Shown here: positions 53,447 to 62,625 of the stretch, piece by piece | Layout: the number at the start of each line of letters is the position of its first letter | Numbering within the stretch: position 1 is the first letter of the stretch | Source: Caulobacter sp. FWC2 | GTDB lineage: Bacteria; Pseudomonadota; Alphaproteobacteria; Caulobacterales; Caulobacteraceae | Reading direction: 5' to 3' | NCBI RefSeq assembly: GCF_002742625.1 | Contig: NZ_PEBF01000001.1 | Location: 3,844,001 to 3,908,000 of the forward strand | DNA: 64,000 nucleotides | Notes under the pieces: generated by a model | What the model saw: the letters and a program-made list of their open reading frames with translations, nothing else | Database searches by the model: none | What the model was told of the DNA's origin: nothing | Made by a program: the position numbers and the translations under genes

Positions 53447-54205
53447 ATGTCGCCGTCCCAACTATTCGACCTCTTCTCCGTCGCGGTCTTCGCGTTCTGC
53501 TGGCTGCTGTATGAACCCATGCTCAAGCGCCTGGGCGAAGGCGGCGGGGTGCTGAACACCGATATGACTGTCATCCGTCGCAGGTGGATGCAGGAAATGG
53601 CGGTGCGCGAGATCGCCCTGCTGGATGGCCAACTGCTGGGCCACGCGATCAATTCGGCCAGCTTCTTCGCCTCGTCGAACCTGATCCTGATCGCCGCCGC
53701 GGCCGGGGTGCTGTTCGGCGGCGACAACGCCTGGAAGAGCGTCGAGGGCCTGGCGGTGTTGGCCAAGACCACGCCCGTGATGTTCCAGATCAAGCTTGGC
53801 CTGGTGCTGGTAGCCCTGGCGCGCGGCCTGCTCGACTTCATCTGGGCGATCCGCCAGATGAACTACTGCCTGGCCGCGATCGGGGCCGCGCCGATGTGGG
53901 CCCCGGCCGCCGTGCTGGCCGAATATGCCGAAGCCGCCGGCGGCATCCTCAACCCGGCCCTCTCGGCCTTCAACGCCGGCGTCCGCGCCTATTATTTCGC
54001 CCTGGCCGCTGCGGTGTGGCTGCTGGGTCCCTTGCCGTTCCTGGTCGCCACCCTGGGGGCCATGATGCTGCTGCTCTGGCGCCAGCGCCGCAGCCGCGCC
54101 TCGATGGCCGTGCGCAAGGTTCGCCAGATCCTCGAGCGTCAACCGGTCGTCCACGGCCCGCACCTGGTCCGTCAGAACGGCGCGCCGCCGGAAGACCGAA
54201 TTTAG
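53447..54205 (+). CDS. DUF599 family membrane protein
   Basis: A 252-residue polytopic protein beginning MSPSQLFDLFSVAVFAFCWL. The cytoplasmic RRRWMQEMAVREIALLDGQL and the ISFFASSNL-like segment (here SASFFASSNLILIAAAAGVL) are DUF599 hallmarks. Four or so membrane helices are present. The C-terminal tail (RKVRQILERQPVVHGPHLVR) is basic and cytoplasmic. Function unknown. The start is ATG 53447, about 40 bases after the symporter; no terminator is seen between them. Confidence 0.85.
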   Translation: MSPSQLFDLFSVAVFAFCWLLYEPMLKRLGEGGGVLNTDMTVIRRRWMQEMAVREIALLDGQLLGHAINSASFFASSNLILIAAAAGVLFGGDNAWKSVEGLAVLAKTTPVMFQIKLGLVLVALARGLLDFIWAIRQMNYCLAAIGAAPMWAPAAVLAEYAEAAGGILNPALSAFNAGVRAYYFALAAAVWLLGPLPFLVATLGAMMLLLWRQRRSRASMAVRKVRQILERQPVVHGPHLVRQNGAPPEDRI

Positions 54206-54294
54206 ACGCCTGACAGCAGAAAAACGCCCGTCCTGGCGAGGCGCTCTTCTCGTCGAAACAGCCCAAGGCTGAAAACTAGCGCCCCAACGCAATA

Positions 54295-54327
54295 AGCCCC
54301 GCCGGAGACATGGTCTCCGGCGGGGCT
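54295..54327. terminator. Long hairpin, possible bidirectional terminator
   Basis: A 15-bp perfect stem (54295-54309 with 54313-54327), loop ATG. It is AT-flanked, but no strong T run follows on either strand. Confidence 0.55.
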
Positions 54328-54329
54328 AA

Positions 54330-54771
54330 TGGGAAGTCTTGTGGGTAGACCCCTTTTACATACCTTAACCGGCAGCACTCTGCAACCGCCCAACCACGAG
54401 AATGCGACGTTTCGTTATGATTTCGGGTTGCAACTTCCGATATTGCAGCGTTTCACACAGATTCCCACGACACACGCCGAATATCGAAAACAAAGCCCGA
54501 CACCAAGAGACAGGCATGGCGAAATCTTCGATTCCCGGAGTTCTCCAAATAAGGATTGCTCGAGCCTAGTTTAATCAAAAGCAGGGAATGAAGCATTGAT
54601 TTTATAAATTCACTTCACGAAGTGAGCCAATCTACATCTCCAAAAACGCTTCATTACGCCTGAATGGACATCTAGATCTGACGATCACTCTCCGGAGAGG
54701 CGAGGGCTGATGCGACCTGTGAGAATGCAGAAGGCGCGGATCGCGCCAGCTCTCGTCAAAAGTGTTCGAAA
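54330..54771. other. AT-richer non-coding stretch (about 440 bp)
   Basis: Clearly lower in GC than the surroundings. No ORF here has coding character; the one open frame (54329-54574) has no ribosome site. A TCACTTC/GAAGTGA inverted repeat sits near 54608-54623 and may terminate the leftward methyltransferase gene. The stretch borders the polysaccharide genes and could be a relic of transfer. Confidence 0.5.
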
Positions 54772-56307
54772 CTAAATTCCCAGCGCCGTCCAGAGCGGCA
54801 GGGTCGTGGCGCCCCACTTCTCCGCCTGGGACGTCAGTTCGGCCAGGTTGTCTTCGCCTTGCAACGTGACACCATCCTTGACGATGCTCTGGTTCTGACT
54901 CTTGAGCACCGACCAGACGAACCCGGCCCAGTCCGCCGACGTCTTGCCGCCATTCTGTTTGCTGAGCCAAAAGAGCTGACTGAAGCGCTGGGCCAAGACG
55001 CCTCCGCCCGTGACGGGCGAGGCGAAGTAGGTGATGTCGCCCAGGGACAGCGAGCGACGCGCAATGGCCTTGTTCAGCGCCAGACAACGCCCCTTGGCCT
55101 TGCTGTAGTCCTGCGCCGGCGCCGCCGTCTGTATGACACCCAGGCCGAGCAGGATGGACAAAGCCGAGGTCAGCTGGGCGAAACTGACGCCCCTGCTGAC
55201 CAGATGGGCCTCCAATTCGAGGATTGTGTGCGGCTTATGATCCAGCAACAGCTCGTAGATCGGCTGGTAGATATTATCGAGCAAGCTAGCCTCACCCAGG
55301 GCGCCACGCACCTTCGTGGGCAGATCGGCCTTGGCGATCGTGAGGACAATGCGTTCTTCGCGCAGCGCCGCCAACTGCTCATGATGGACCAGGGCGCGCG
55401 CCCCGCGGATCCAATAGTCGCGCCGGAACTGCTGGTTCACACAGTAGTCACGCACCGTCTCACGCAACGAGACATCCGGAATGCCCCGCATGAATTCTGT
55501 CTGCGCGGGGGTCATGTTCAGCTCGAGGAGGTTGTCGAGCGTGTGGGCGGAGCCGGCGAAGCCGACCTTGGCGTCGGTGAGACAGCTCTCGATGTCAGCG
55601 AAGTACATCGGGTGCCAATCCCGGTTCATGTACTCGTGCGCCAGGTACTTCCGGTCCAGCCCTTTGATCTGCTTCAGTCTCTCGACGGCGGCGGGATTGA
55701 CCTTGGCATAGGCGGGCTCCAGCGTCAGAAACTGGTCGATAAAGCCCAGAGCCGTGTCGGTCTGGCTGATGATCCCCTGTCCCGGAGCGCCCATTACCTC
55801 GGCGTGGCGCTTCATCAGATGGCGTAGGGGCGCAACGGCCGACCAGCCTGGAAGGGTGTTGTACGAAATGTAGAGCACGCCGCCCGGGCGCAGCTTCCGA
55901 CGGATGAAATCGACTAGGACGCCGCGATTGCTGTCCGAAATCCAGGTCCAGATGCCGTGTAGGCCGATGAAATCGAACTCCGGCAGATCCTGGCGACCGC
56001 AGAATTCGGAGAAGGCCTCGTCGTAGAGCTTGGCCTCGGCGCCCGAGAGGCGCACCATTTCAGACGCGAAGGCGGCCTGGGAAGGGTTGAAGTCCGTGCC
56101 GTACCAATTCACGCTCGGCTGAGCGGCGGCATGGATCGACACAGAGAGCCCTTGGCCAAAGCCCAGTTCACAGGCGTTTTCGATTTTTGGCGCGTGGCGG
56201 CCGACCAGCAGCAGCGGAAGGCGGCAACGCAGCGGGCTCAATTCGCCGTAATAGCCGAAGGTGTAATTCACGTCCGTGACGTAGCCGGCATTCCACTCAG
56301 TCGACAC
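54772..56307 (-). CDS. Methyltransferase with regulatory domain (class I, 511 aa)
   Basis: The N-terminal SAM methyltransferase has APKIENACELGFGQGLSVSI (motif I), NWYGTDFNPSQAAFASEMVR (motif II) and DFIGLHGIWTWISDSNRGVL. The C-terminal half has a long regulatory-type region (VGFAGSAHTLDNLLELNMTP to the end), as in methyltransferase-regulatory-domain proteins. GTG start at 56307 with GGGGGA upstream. It borders the O-antigen/S-layer cluster, so a role in glycan or surface-protein methylation is possible but unproven. An AT-rich gap lies on its 3' side. Confidence 0.82.
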   Translation of the reverse strand: MSTEWNAGYVTDVNYTFGYYGELSPLRCRLPLLLVGRHAPKIENACELGFGQGLSVSIHAAAQPSVNWYGTDFNPSQAAFASEMVRLSGAEAKLYDEAFSEFCGRQDLPEFDFIGLHGIWTWISDSNRGVLVDFIRRKLRPGGVLYISYNTLPGWSAVAPLRHLMKRHAEVMGAPGQGIISQTDTALGFIDQFLTLEPAYAKVNPAAVERLKQIKGLDRKYLAHEYMNRDWHPMYFADIESCLTDAKVGFAGSAHTLDNLLELNMTPAQTEFMRGIPDVSLRETVRDYCVNQQFRRDYWIRGARALVHHEQLAALREERIVLTIAKADLPTKVRGALGEASLLDNIYQPIYELLLDHKPHTILELEAHLVSRGVSFAQLTSALSILLGLGVIQTAAPAQDYSKAKGRCLALNKAIARRSLSLGDITYFASPVTGGGVLAQRFSQLFWLSKQNGGKTSADWAGFVWSVLKSQNQSIVKDGVTLQGEDNLAELTSQAEKWGATTLPLWTALGI

Positions 56308-56444
56308 AAGTCCCCCACGGCTTTGTTTGATTGGATGCTGTTTTTCACGCCCAGGCCGCTAGTCGCGACGTTTTCCCGTGGGCCACCAACGCCAGAGATC
56401 GCTATAGGTTCCCATCCGCGCCGGACTTATTAGCACCCTTGTCG

Positions 56445-57041
56445 ATGAAATCGGATCTCCTTTCTGTCTGGCGACGCCTGCCAGCGCCCGTGCGTCGTGC
56501 GGCGCACCTTATAGTCGGTGCACCACGGGGGCTGTATCTGTCGGCGAGCAAGGCGATCGACGACGCCGCCAAGACCTGGGCCGAGCGCAACGCGCAGGCG
56601 CGCGCGCGGCGACGCGCCTGGCGGCGGAACCTGCCCGCCGCCCTGCCGGTGACGATCGTTGGCTTCCACGGCGCCGTGCATGGCCTCGGCGAGGGCGCGC
56701 GTATGCTGGCCCGTGGCTTTGCTGACGCGGGCGTACCGGTCCGCGCGGTCGACCTCTCGGCCGACGTCGGCTTTCCGGTCGATCTGCCCGCCGTCTTCCC
56801 AGCACCGACGGCTGAAGAACGCGGCGTGGTGATCTCGCATATCAACCCGCCGGAGCTGCTGCGCTGGGCGCGCGACACTGGCGGCCGTCCGCTAGAGGGT
56901 CGCCGCCACATCGGCTACTGGGCCTGGGAGCTGGAGGATGTTCCCGCCCACTGGGCGCCGGCCTTCGACCTGGTCGACGAGGTCTGGACCCCCTCGGCCT
57001 TCGCCGCCGACGCCATTCGCAAGATGGCCCCCCGCGCGTGA
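56445..57041 (+). CDS. Glycosyltransferase, N-terminal half (split by frameshift)
   Basis: A 198-codon frame beginning MKSDLLSVWRRLPAPVRRAA, then VTIVGFHGAVHGLGEGARML and YWAWELEDVPAHWAPAFDLV to EVWTPSAFAADAIRKMAPRA, the N-terminal domain of a GT-B glycosyltransferase. It stops in mid-fold. The next frame continues with the C-terminal domain, overlapping by GTGA. The break lies at a run of six C (57028-57033). Adding one C there joins the frames as KMAPPRVKVSPAPYPL. Confidence 0.7.
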   Translation: MKSDLLSVWRRLPAPVRRAAHLIVGAPRGLYLSASKAIDDAAKTWAERNAQARARRRAWRRNLPAALPVTIVGFHGAVHGLGEGARMLARGFADAGVPVRAVDLSADVGFPVDLPAVFPAPTAEERGVVISHINPPELLRWARDTGGRPLEGRRHIGYWAWELEDVPAHWAPAFDLVDEVWTPSAFAADAIRKMAPRA

Positions 57042-57724
57042 AGGTCTCGCCGGCCCCCTACCCGCTCTATCTGAACCTTCGCCCCGCGCCTGATCGGCTC
57101 CGCTTCGGCCTACCTGACGAAAAGGTCGTGGTGCTGATGGCCTTCGATCTTCGCTCGACGGCGCAGCGCAAGAACCCCCAAGCCGCGCTACGATCTTTTC
57201 AGAAGGCGGCAACCGGCAACGCTCTGCTCGTCTGCAAGGTCGTCGGCGCCGACCTCTATCCGGAGACCTTCCAGGCCTTGCGAGATGAGGTCTCCACCGA
57301 TCCCACGATCCGGCTGATGACCGAGAATCTGTCAGCGGAGGACATGGCGGCCCTAACGGCCAGCAGCGACATCGTGCTGTCGCTGCACCGCTCCGAGGGT
57401 TATGGCCTGCTGCTGGCCGAGGCCATCTGGCTGGGCAAGCCGACCCTGGCGACGGGCTGGTCGGCGAACGTCGAGTTCATGGACCAAGCCTCCAGCCAAC
57501 TCGTCGACTTCGAACTGATCCCGGTCGAGGGTGACGGCGCGATCTATCGAACGGGCCGCTGGGCCGCAGCGGATGAGGCCGACGCGGCCGAAAAGCTGGC
57601 GCGTATGCTCCGCGACGACGCCTGGCGCTCGGAACTCGGCGCCGCGACGGCGCGCAACGGCCATGTCTCGTTCGACCGGGACGCCTGGCTCGCGATGACC
57701 GCCAGGCTTTTGCCGCTCGTCTAG
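57038..57724 (+). CDS. Glycosyltransferase, C-terminal half (split by frameshift)
   Basis: A 228-codon frame, with KVVVLMAFDLRSTAQRKNPQ, LRDEVSTDPTIRLMTENLSA and DIVLSLHRSEGYGLLLAEAI (a GT4-like EX7E-type donor-site region) and WSANVEFMDQASSQLV. It would not be a complete enzyme alone. Read with the preceding frame it makes a glycosyltransferase of about 425 residues. A natural two-gene arrangement with GTGA coupling is possible but less likely, because the join falls inside a single domain linker. Confidence 0.7.
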   Translation: MKVSPAPYPLYLNLRPAPDRLRFGLPDEKVVVLMAFDLRSTAQRKNPQAALRSFQKAATGNALLVCKVVGADLYPETFQALRDEVSTDPTIRLMTENLSAEDMAALTASSDIVLSLHRSEGYGLLLAEAIWLGKPTLATGWSANVEFMDQASSQLVDFELIPVEGDGAIYRTGRWAAADEADAAEKLARMLRDDAWRSELGAATARNGHVSFDRDAWLAMTARLLPLV

Positions 57725-57770
57725 AGCACTTTATCGACGAAGACTGACCGGTTCCGTCGTTGAAAAGCGT

Positions 57771-59372
57771 CTAGCCTTTTGGTGCGGTCTTCACCGGCAC
57801 GTCGTCACTAAGCGCCGGCAGGTCGTTGATGGATTGAGGCGGGGCGACTTGCACCGCCGGGATCGGCGCAGCGGGAAGCTCAGAAGACGGCGGGCGAATT
57901 GGCGTCGTGTCGCCGGCCTTCGGCTTCTTCGCCTCCATCGGCAGCGCTATCTTGTCCAGCGTCTGGACGACCAAGTCCGTCGGCAACATGCCCTTGTAGC
58001 GGACCTTCTTGAAGTGCCGCTCGGGATCATAAGTCTGAACGCCCGGCGCCAGGTCACCGACTTCCAGCGTACCGACCTGAGCCAGCAACTGCAGACGGCC
58101 CACATATTCGCTGACGCGGCCGCGGACAAAGTTGATCTGGGCGTTCTGGAGTTCGGCCTGAGCGTTCAGCACTTCGATCGTGCTGCGCAGAGCAAAGCGC
58201 TCTTCCTCGCGCACACCGTACAAGGCGATCGTGTCAGCCTTCATTTCCTCTTCGAGGCTCGCGAGCGAGCGGCGAGCCGCGACCAGCTGGTCCCAGTACT
58301 GCGAGACGCCCAGCACCATGTTGCGGCGCGCGTCTTCGATCAGAAGCTTGTCGCGATTGTTTTCCTCGATCGACTGGCGGACCTGCGAATTCAGCTGGCC
58401 AGAGGAGAACAGGGGCTGGGTAAGGGTGATCGATGCATTGAGCGCGTTGGAACGGTTCGAATCCTTGGCGCTGTAGGGAAGGTAGGGCGAGTTGCGATAG
58501 TCAGCGCGCGCCGAGACCGAAAACAGCCGCTGGGCGCGCGCCTCGGCGACGCCCGAGCGCGAGGCCTTCTCGGTGAAGAGCGCTGCGTTCAGCGTTGGAT
58601 TGGATTGCTCGCCCTGGTTAAAGGCCTCATCCAACGTGGCGGGCAGCCCATCTATATCCGGCTCGGGCTCGAGATCGGCGGGCAAGTGGCCGACGAGCGA
58701 CGCATAGGCGGCGACAGTGACGTTCAATTGCGCCTGGGCGTTGGCCAACTGAGTGCTGGCCGACGCCAGGCGAGCCTTCGCCTGCTGGACATCGGTGAGG
58801 GTGACCTGGCGGACGCCATATTTGTCCTGGGTGTCCTGCAACTGCTTGCGCAGGAAGGCCTCGCCGCCTTGGCTGATCCGCAGCACCTCACGATCACGCC
58901 GCACCGACACGTAGGCGTCGGTCACCCGGATCAGAAGATCCATCTCGATGCGCCGGAGATTCTCGCGCGAGGCTTTGATCTGGGCCTCGACGCCAGCAAG
59001 GCGGGCGGCGTAACGGCCGTTGGTGTAGAGCGCCTGGCTGACGGACAGCTCATTCGATTGGCTGATCGCCTCTTCGGAGGTCCTTTTATACGATGGGAAG
59101 TTGGTGGTCGTCTGCGGGCCCCTGGCGTAGGCATAGCCCTCCGACACCGAGGCGCTGGCCTGCAAGCCATACGCCGCCCGCGACTGGACGTAGTTCTCGT
59201 CCAGAGCGCGCATGGCGGCGCGCTGGGCCTGAATGTTCGGATTGCTTTGATAGGCGGCCGTGATCGCGTCGGCCAGGGTCTCGGCGTGGGCGAGTTCGGC
59301 GTGGCCGCTCACGGCCATGGCAACGGCCAAAGCAATGAAGGACGAACGAACGGACAGGACTTTCGACAGCAC
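57771..59372 (-). CDS. rsaF: TolC-family outer-membrane protein (RsaF-like, type I secretion)
   Basis: A 533-residue TolC-type channel with signal peptide (LSVRSSFIALAVAMAVSGHA). Two repeated halves each carry helical hairpins: LADAITAAYQSNPNIQAQRA and ADYRNSPYLPYSAKDSN with SITLTQPLFSSGQLN. Position next to the perosamine genes matches RsaF of C. crescentus, the outer-membrane part of the S-layer (RsaA) type I exporter. The long Pro-rich C-terminal tail (LPMEAKKPKAGDTTPIRPPS) is seen. GTG start at 59372. rsaA and its ABC exporter would lie beyond the window. Confidence 0.85.
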   Translation of the reverse strand: MLSKVLSVRSSFIALAVAMAVSGHAELAHAETLADAITAAYQSNPNIQAQRAAMRALDENYVQSRAAYGLQASASVSEGYAYARGPQTTTNFPSYKRTSEEAISQSNELSVSQALYTNGRYAARLAGVEAQIKASRENLRRIEMDLLIRVTDAYVSVRRDREVLRISQGGEAFLRKQLQDTQDKYGVRQVTLTDVQQAKARLASASTQLANAQAQLNVTVAAYASLVGHLPADLEPEPDIDGLPATLDEAFNQGEQSNPTLNAALFTEKASRSGVAEARAQRLFSVSARADYRNSPYLPYSAKDSNRSNALNASITLTQPLFSSGQLNSQVRQSIEENNRDKLLIEDARRNMVLGVSQYWDQLVAARRSLASLEEEMKADTIALYGVREEERFALRSTIEVLNAQAELQNAQINFVRGRVSEYVGRLQLLAQVGTLEVGDLAPGVQTYDPERHFKKVRYKGMLPTDLVVQTLDKIALPMEAKKPKAGDTTPIRPPSSELPAAPIPAVQVAPPQSINDLPALSDDVPVKTAPKG

Positions 59373-59434
59373 TCGCGTTTCCTAGACTTGGGCGGAACTC
59401 ACCGTAATCCGGTCTTCAACCCAATATTTGTGGC

Positions 59435-60472
59435 TTAATCAAGAAGACGGCGGACCGTCTCCTCCCATGTGACATTCTTGGCGCGCCAGAGATCGCGCGC
59501 GGCGCTCCCCAGTGACTTAGCCCGAACCTTGTCCGACGTCATGCGATCTAACGCCTGCGCCAAGGCCTGGGGTGTCGGTTCGGCGACCGCGCCGGTGGCG
59601 TCGCTGACGATCTCCAGCAGGCCGCCGGAGTCGGTGACGGTCAGGACGGCCTTGCCCGAAGCGAAGGCCTCCATCGTGACGTAGCCGACGCTGTCCTCGT
59701 CGAAGGGCAGGTAGGCGCAGGCCAGGGCGTCGTTGGCCCACCGCGCGATATCGGCGCGCGGATGGAAGCCGAAGCGCAGATCGACGCGGGCCTTCAGGTC
59801 CAGGTCCTCGACCAGCTTGGTCAGGCGGTCGGCATAGGCCTGGTTCTCCGGCGGACCGGCGATGACCAGGCGCGGGCCGTTCGGCAGCAGCGCCAGGGCC
59901 TCGATCAGCAGGTGCTGGCGCTTGCCCGCCGCCACCCGGCCGCCGGCGAAGACGTAGTCGCCGTACTCGCCGCCGGTGAACAATTCACCGTCGTTGAGGG
60001 GCGGATAGAGCACCTCGCTGGAAACGCCGTTGAACCGGGACAGGCGGTTCTGGGTGACCGGCGAGTTGCAGAAGATCTTCCGGCATTGCGCGAAGCAAGC
60101 GTTGTCGGCCTGGCGGATCGCCGCCTTCACTGCCCTGCCCGTGTCGTCGAAATCAAGGTGGCTCTGGCCTGCGTCGGACAGGTCATAGGCCTGACGGAAC
60201 TGGTGCAGCAGCCACAGCACCTTGTCCTGGTGCGGGATCAGATAGGCCGGGAACTTCAAGCCGATCACGCGGTCGACATTGTAGAGCCGCATGCCCTTGG
60301 AGATCAGCATCTCCTCGATCAGGCGCTCGGCGGGCTCCCAGGTGAACGGCACGCGCACCAGCTCGGACTGCACGCCGGGCGTGGCGTTCAGGCGGCGGAC
60401 CAGATGGTCGGCCAGCTCCTCGGCCCCGCCGCGCTGGAAGGGAGCGGCGTTGTTTACGACAAGAACCTTCAT
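59435..60472 (-). CDS. Glycosyltransferase family 4, O-antigen cluster
   Basis: A 345-residue GT-B enzyme: MKVLVVNNAAPFQRGGAEEL at the acceptor site, FAGGRVAAGKRQHLLIEALA, and the donor-site region YLPFDEDSVGYVTMEAFASG with KAVLTVTDSGGLLEIV. It overlaps the next upstream gene by ATGA and is a paralogue of it. Position in the perosamine cluster suggests it adds N-acetylperosamine or an initiating residue to the O-antigen that anchors the S-layer. Confidence 0.85.
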   Translation of the reverse strand: MKVLVVNNAAPFQRGGAEELADHLVRRLNATPGVQSELVRVPFTWEPAERLIEEMLISKGMRLYNVDRVIGLKFPAYLIPHQDKVLWLLHQFRQAYDLSDAGQSHLDFDDTGRAVKAAIRQADNACFAQCRKIFCNSPVTQNRLSRFNGVSSEVLYPPLNDGELFTGGEYGDYVFAGGRVAAGKRQHLLIEALALLPNGPRLVIAGPPENQAYADRLTKLVEDLDLKARVDLRFGFHPRADIARWANDALACAYLPFDEDSVGYVTMEAFASGKAVLTVTDSGGLLEIVSDATGAVAEPTPQALAQALDRMTSDKVRAKSLGSAARDLWRAKNVTWEETVRRLLD

Positions 60473-61506
60473 GCGGTCAGCCGATCCACGACGGTGCTCC
60501 AGTCGATCTTCATCTCGGCCAGGCGGTTCAGTGAAGCCGTCCCCATCTTGGCGACGCCCTGCTTGTCGGCGTGCAGGCGGTCGAACTGCTCGGCCAGGGC
60601 CCGAGGATCGGGCTCGCTGATCAGGCCGTTGCGACCATGCTCGACCAGCTCCAGCACGCCGCCGGAGTCGGTCGTCGTGATGATCGGCTTGCGGGCGTGG
60701 GCGCCTTCCAGCGACGGGTAGCCATAACTGTCCTCGTCCTTGGGCAGGTAGGCGACGGCCAGCGCTTCCTTCAGCATTTCGGCCTTCTCATCCTCGCTGA
60801 TCCAGCGATCCTCGAGGATGACGCGGTCCTGGACGCCGAGGTCCTTGGTCATCTGCACGAGCTGGCGGCCGTATTCGGCGCTCGACGCCGTGCCGGCCAG
60901 TCGCAGCTTCACGCCGGTCTTCACGTGCTGCATCGCCTCGATCATCAGGGCCTGGCGCTTGTGCGGCTCCAGGCGCGAGATAGCGACGATCTCGTCGCCA
61001 TAGCCGGTGTGGCTGAAGCGCTCGGGCCGATAGATCGGCGGGTACAGCGGCGTGGCGTCCAGGCCATTGAACGTCTTCAGGCGGTCGGCGACCACCTGGG
61101 AGTTGGTGAACACCGCCCGCGCTTCCGAGATCGCCCGCGTGTCGAGCGCCCGCAGGTTGTCGCGGATGGCGCGGTGATGAGCGTCGTCGGGCATGCCGCG
61201 ATAGGGCGTGTCCCACAGGTCGTAGAAGGTGCGGATGTGGTGGATGAACCACAGCACCTTGTTGGGGTGGTCGACCACATAGGCCGGCGGCCGGAAGCAG
61301 ATCACCCGGTCACACCACTGGGTCAGGTCCATCATCCGCCAGGCGGCGATCTGGTGCAGGATCTCGTTCGGATCGTCGACGAACGGCAGGTAGAACCGCT
61401 CGACCTCATGACCGGCCTCGAGCAGCTTCTCCTCCAGCCATTCGACGATGAAGCGCGCCCCGCCGTTGATGAACGGCACGATCGAGGACAGCAGGACGAT
61501 GCGCAT
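60469..61506 (-). CDS. Glycosyltransferase family 4, O-antigen cluster (paralogue)
   Basis: A 345-residue enzyme, the same length as its neighbour: MRIVLLSSIVPFINGGARFI, AISRLEPHKRQALMIEAMQH and AVAYLPKDEDSYGYPSLEGA with KPIITTTDSGGVLELVEHG. Clear tandem-duplication history with the gene at 59435, now diverged, suggesting they make different linkages of the same polymer. Three bases separate its start from the per stop, so they are co-transcribed. Confidence 0.85.
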   Translation of the reverse strand: MRIVLLSSIVPFINGGARFIVEWLEEKLLEAGHEVERFYLPFVDDPNEILHQIAAWRMMDLTQWCDRVICFRPPAYVVDHPNKVLWFIHHIRTFYDLWDTPYRGMPDDAHHRAIRDNLRALDTRAISEARAVFTNSQVVADRLKTFNGLDATPLYPPIYRPERFSHTGYGDEIVAISRLEPHKRQALMIEAMQHVKTGVKLRLAGTASSAEYGRQLVQMTKDLGVQDRVILEDRWISEDEKAEMLKEALAVAYLPKDEDSYGYPSLEGAHARKPIITTTDSGGVLELVEHGRNGLISEPDPRALAEQFDRLHADKQGVAKMGTASLNRLAEMKIDWSTVVDRLTA

Positions 61507-61509
61507 GGC

Positions 61510-62625
61510 CTAGACCAGCACCTGATCCAGGGCGGCCACGACGCGATCGATGTCCGCTTCGCAGAGGCCCGCGTGGGTCGGCAGGTTCAGGCCGTCGGCG
61601 CCGCAGGCCTCGGCCTGGGTGAGATCGCCCGTCGCCAGGTGCGCATAGGGCGGCATCACGTGCATAGGGTGGAACACGGGACGGCTCTCGACGCCCAGGG
61701 CGTCCAGTTTCTGGATCACCTCGTCGCGCGAGATGGCCAGGCCATCACCCAAACGCACCGTGTACATCCAGAATACATGGCGGCCGGTGTCCTCGACATG
61801 CGGCTTGATCACCCGATTGCCCAGGCGCGCCAGCTTCTCCTCGTACCAGGCCACCACGCGCTCACGGGCGGCCAAGTGATGCTCGATACGCTCCAGCTGG
61901 GCCAGCCCGATGGCGGCCTGGATGTTGGTCATGCGGTAGTTGAAGCCGACGACCGGGAACCAGTAGCGGCGGTTGGGGTCCATGCCCTGGCTGCGATAGA
62001 GGCGCATCACCCGGGCCAGCTCGTCGTCATTGGTCGTGATCATCCCGCCTTCGCCGGTGGTGATGATCTTGTTGCCGAAGAAGCTGAAGGTCGCGCAGTC
62101 GCCCAGCGATCCCGACAGCTTGCCCTTGTAGGTCGCGCCCACGGCCTCGGCCGCGTCCTCGATGACCATCAGGTTGTGCTTACGGGCGATCTCCAGGATC
62201 GGGTCCATGTCGGCGACCTGGCCGTACAGGTGGACAGGCATGATCGCCTTGGTGCGCGGCGTGATCTTGGCCTCGATCAGGGCCGGATCGACATTGAAAG
62301 TACGCGGGTCGTTGTCAACCAGCACGACCGTGCCGCCGCAATAGGTCACGGCGTTGCACGAGGCGATGTAGGTCAGGCTGGGGATGATCACCTCGTCGCC
62401 AGGACCGATGCCCATGGCCACCAGGGCCAGGTGCAGCGCCGTCGTGCCGTTGTTGCAGGTGATCGCGTGCTTGACGCCGCAATAGTCGGCAAAGGCCTTC
62501 TCGAAGTCGGTGATGAAGCGGCCGGCCGACGAGATCCACGTCGAGTCCATGCACTCCATGACGTAGTCGCGCTCGTTGCCGTCGAGGCTGGGTGCGGCGA
62601 CGGAAATCCGCGGCAGGCTGGTCAA
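61510..62625 (-). CDS. per: GDP-perosamine synthase (PLP-dependent aminotransferase)
   Basis: Converts GDP-4-keto-6-deoxymannose to GDP-perosamine using glutamate. The 371 residues belong to the DegT/DnrJ/EryC1 family. PLP Lys lies in FFGNKIITTGEGGMI. GTTALHLALVAMGIGPGDEV and MPVHLYGQVADMDPILEIA are cofactor and sugar-site blocks, and NYRMTNIQAAIGLAQLERIE is typical. Gene order with gmd and perB supports the assignment. TTG start at 62625 overlaps perB as TTGA. Confidence 0.93.
   Translation of the reverse strand: MTSLPRISVAAPSLDGNERDYVMECMDSTWISSAGRFITDFEKAFADYCGVKHAITCNNGTTALHLALVAMGIGPGDEVIIPSLTYIASCNAVTYCGGTVVLVDNDPRTFNVDPALIEAKITPRTKAIMPVHLYGQVADMDPILEIARKHNLMVIEDAAEAVGATYKGKLSGSLGDCATFSFFGNKIITTGEGGMITTNDDELARVMRLYRSQGMDPNRRYWFPVVGFNYRMTNIQAAIGLAQLERIEHHLAARERVVAWYEEKLARLGNRVIKPHVEDTGRHVFWMYTVRLGDGLAISRDEVIQKLDALGVESRPVFHPMHVMPPYAHLATGDLTQAEACGADGLNLPTHAGLCEADIDRVVAALDQVLV

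Noticed and set aside
54329..54574. 81-codon frame in the AT-rich gap
   Set aside because: No ribosome site, no domain, and composition unlike the surrounding genes.
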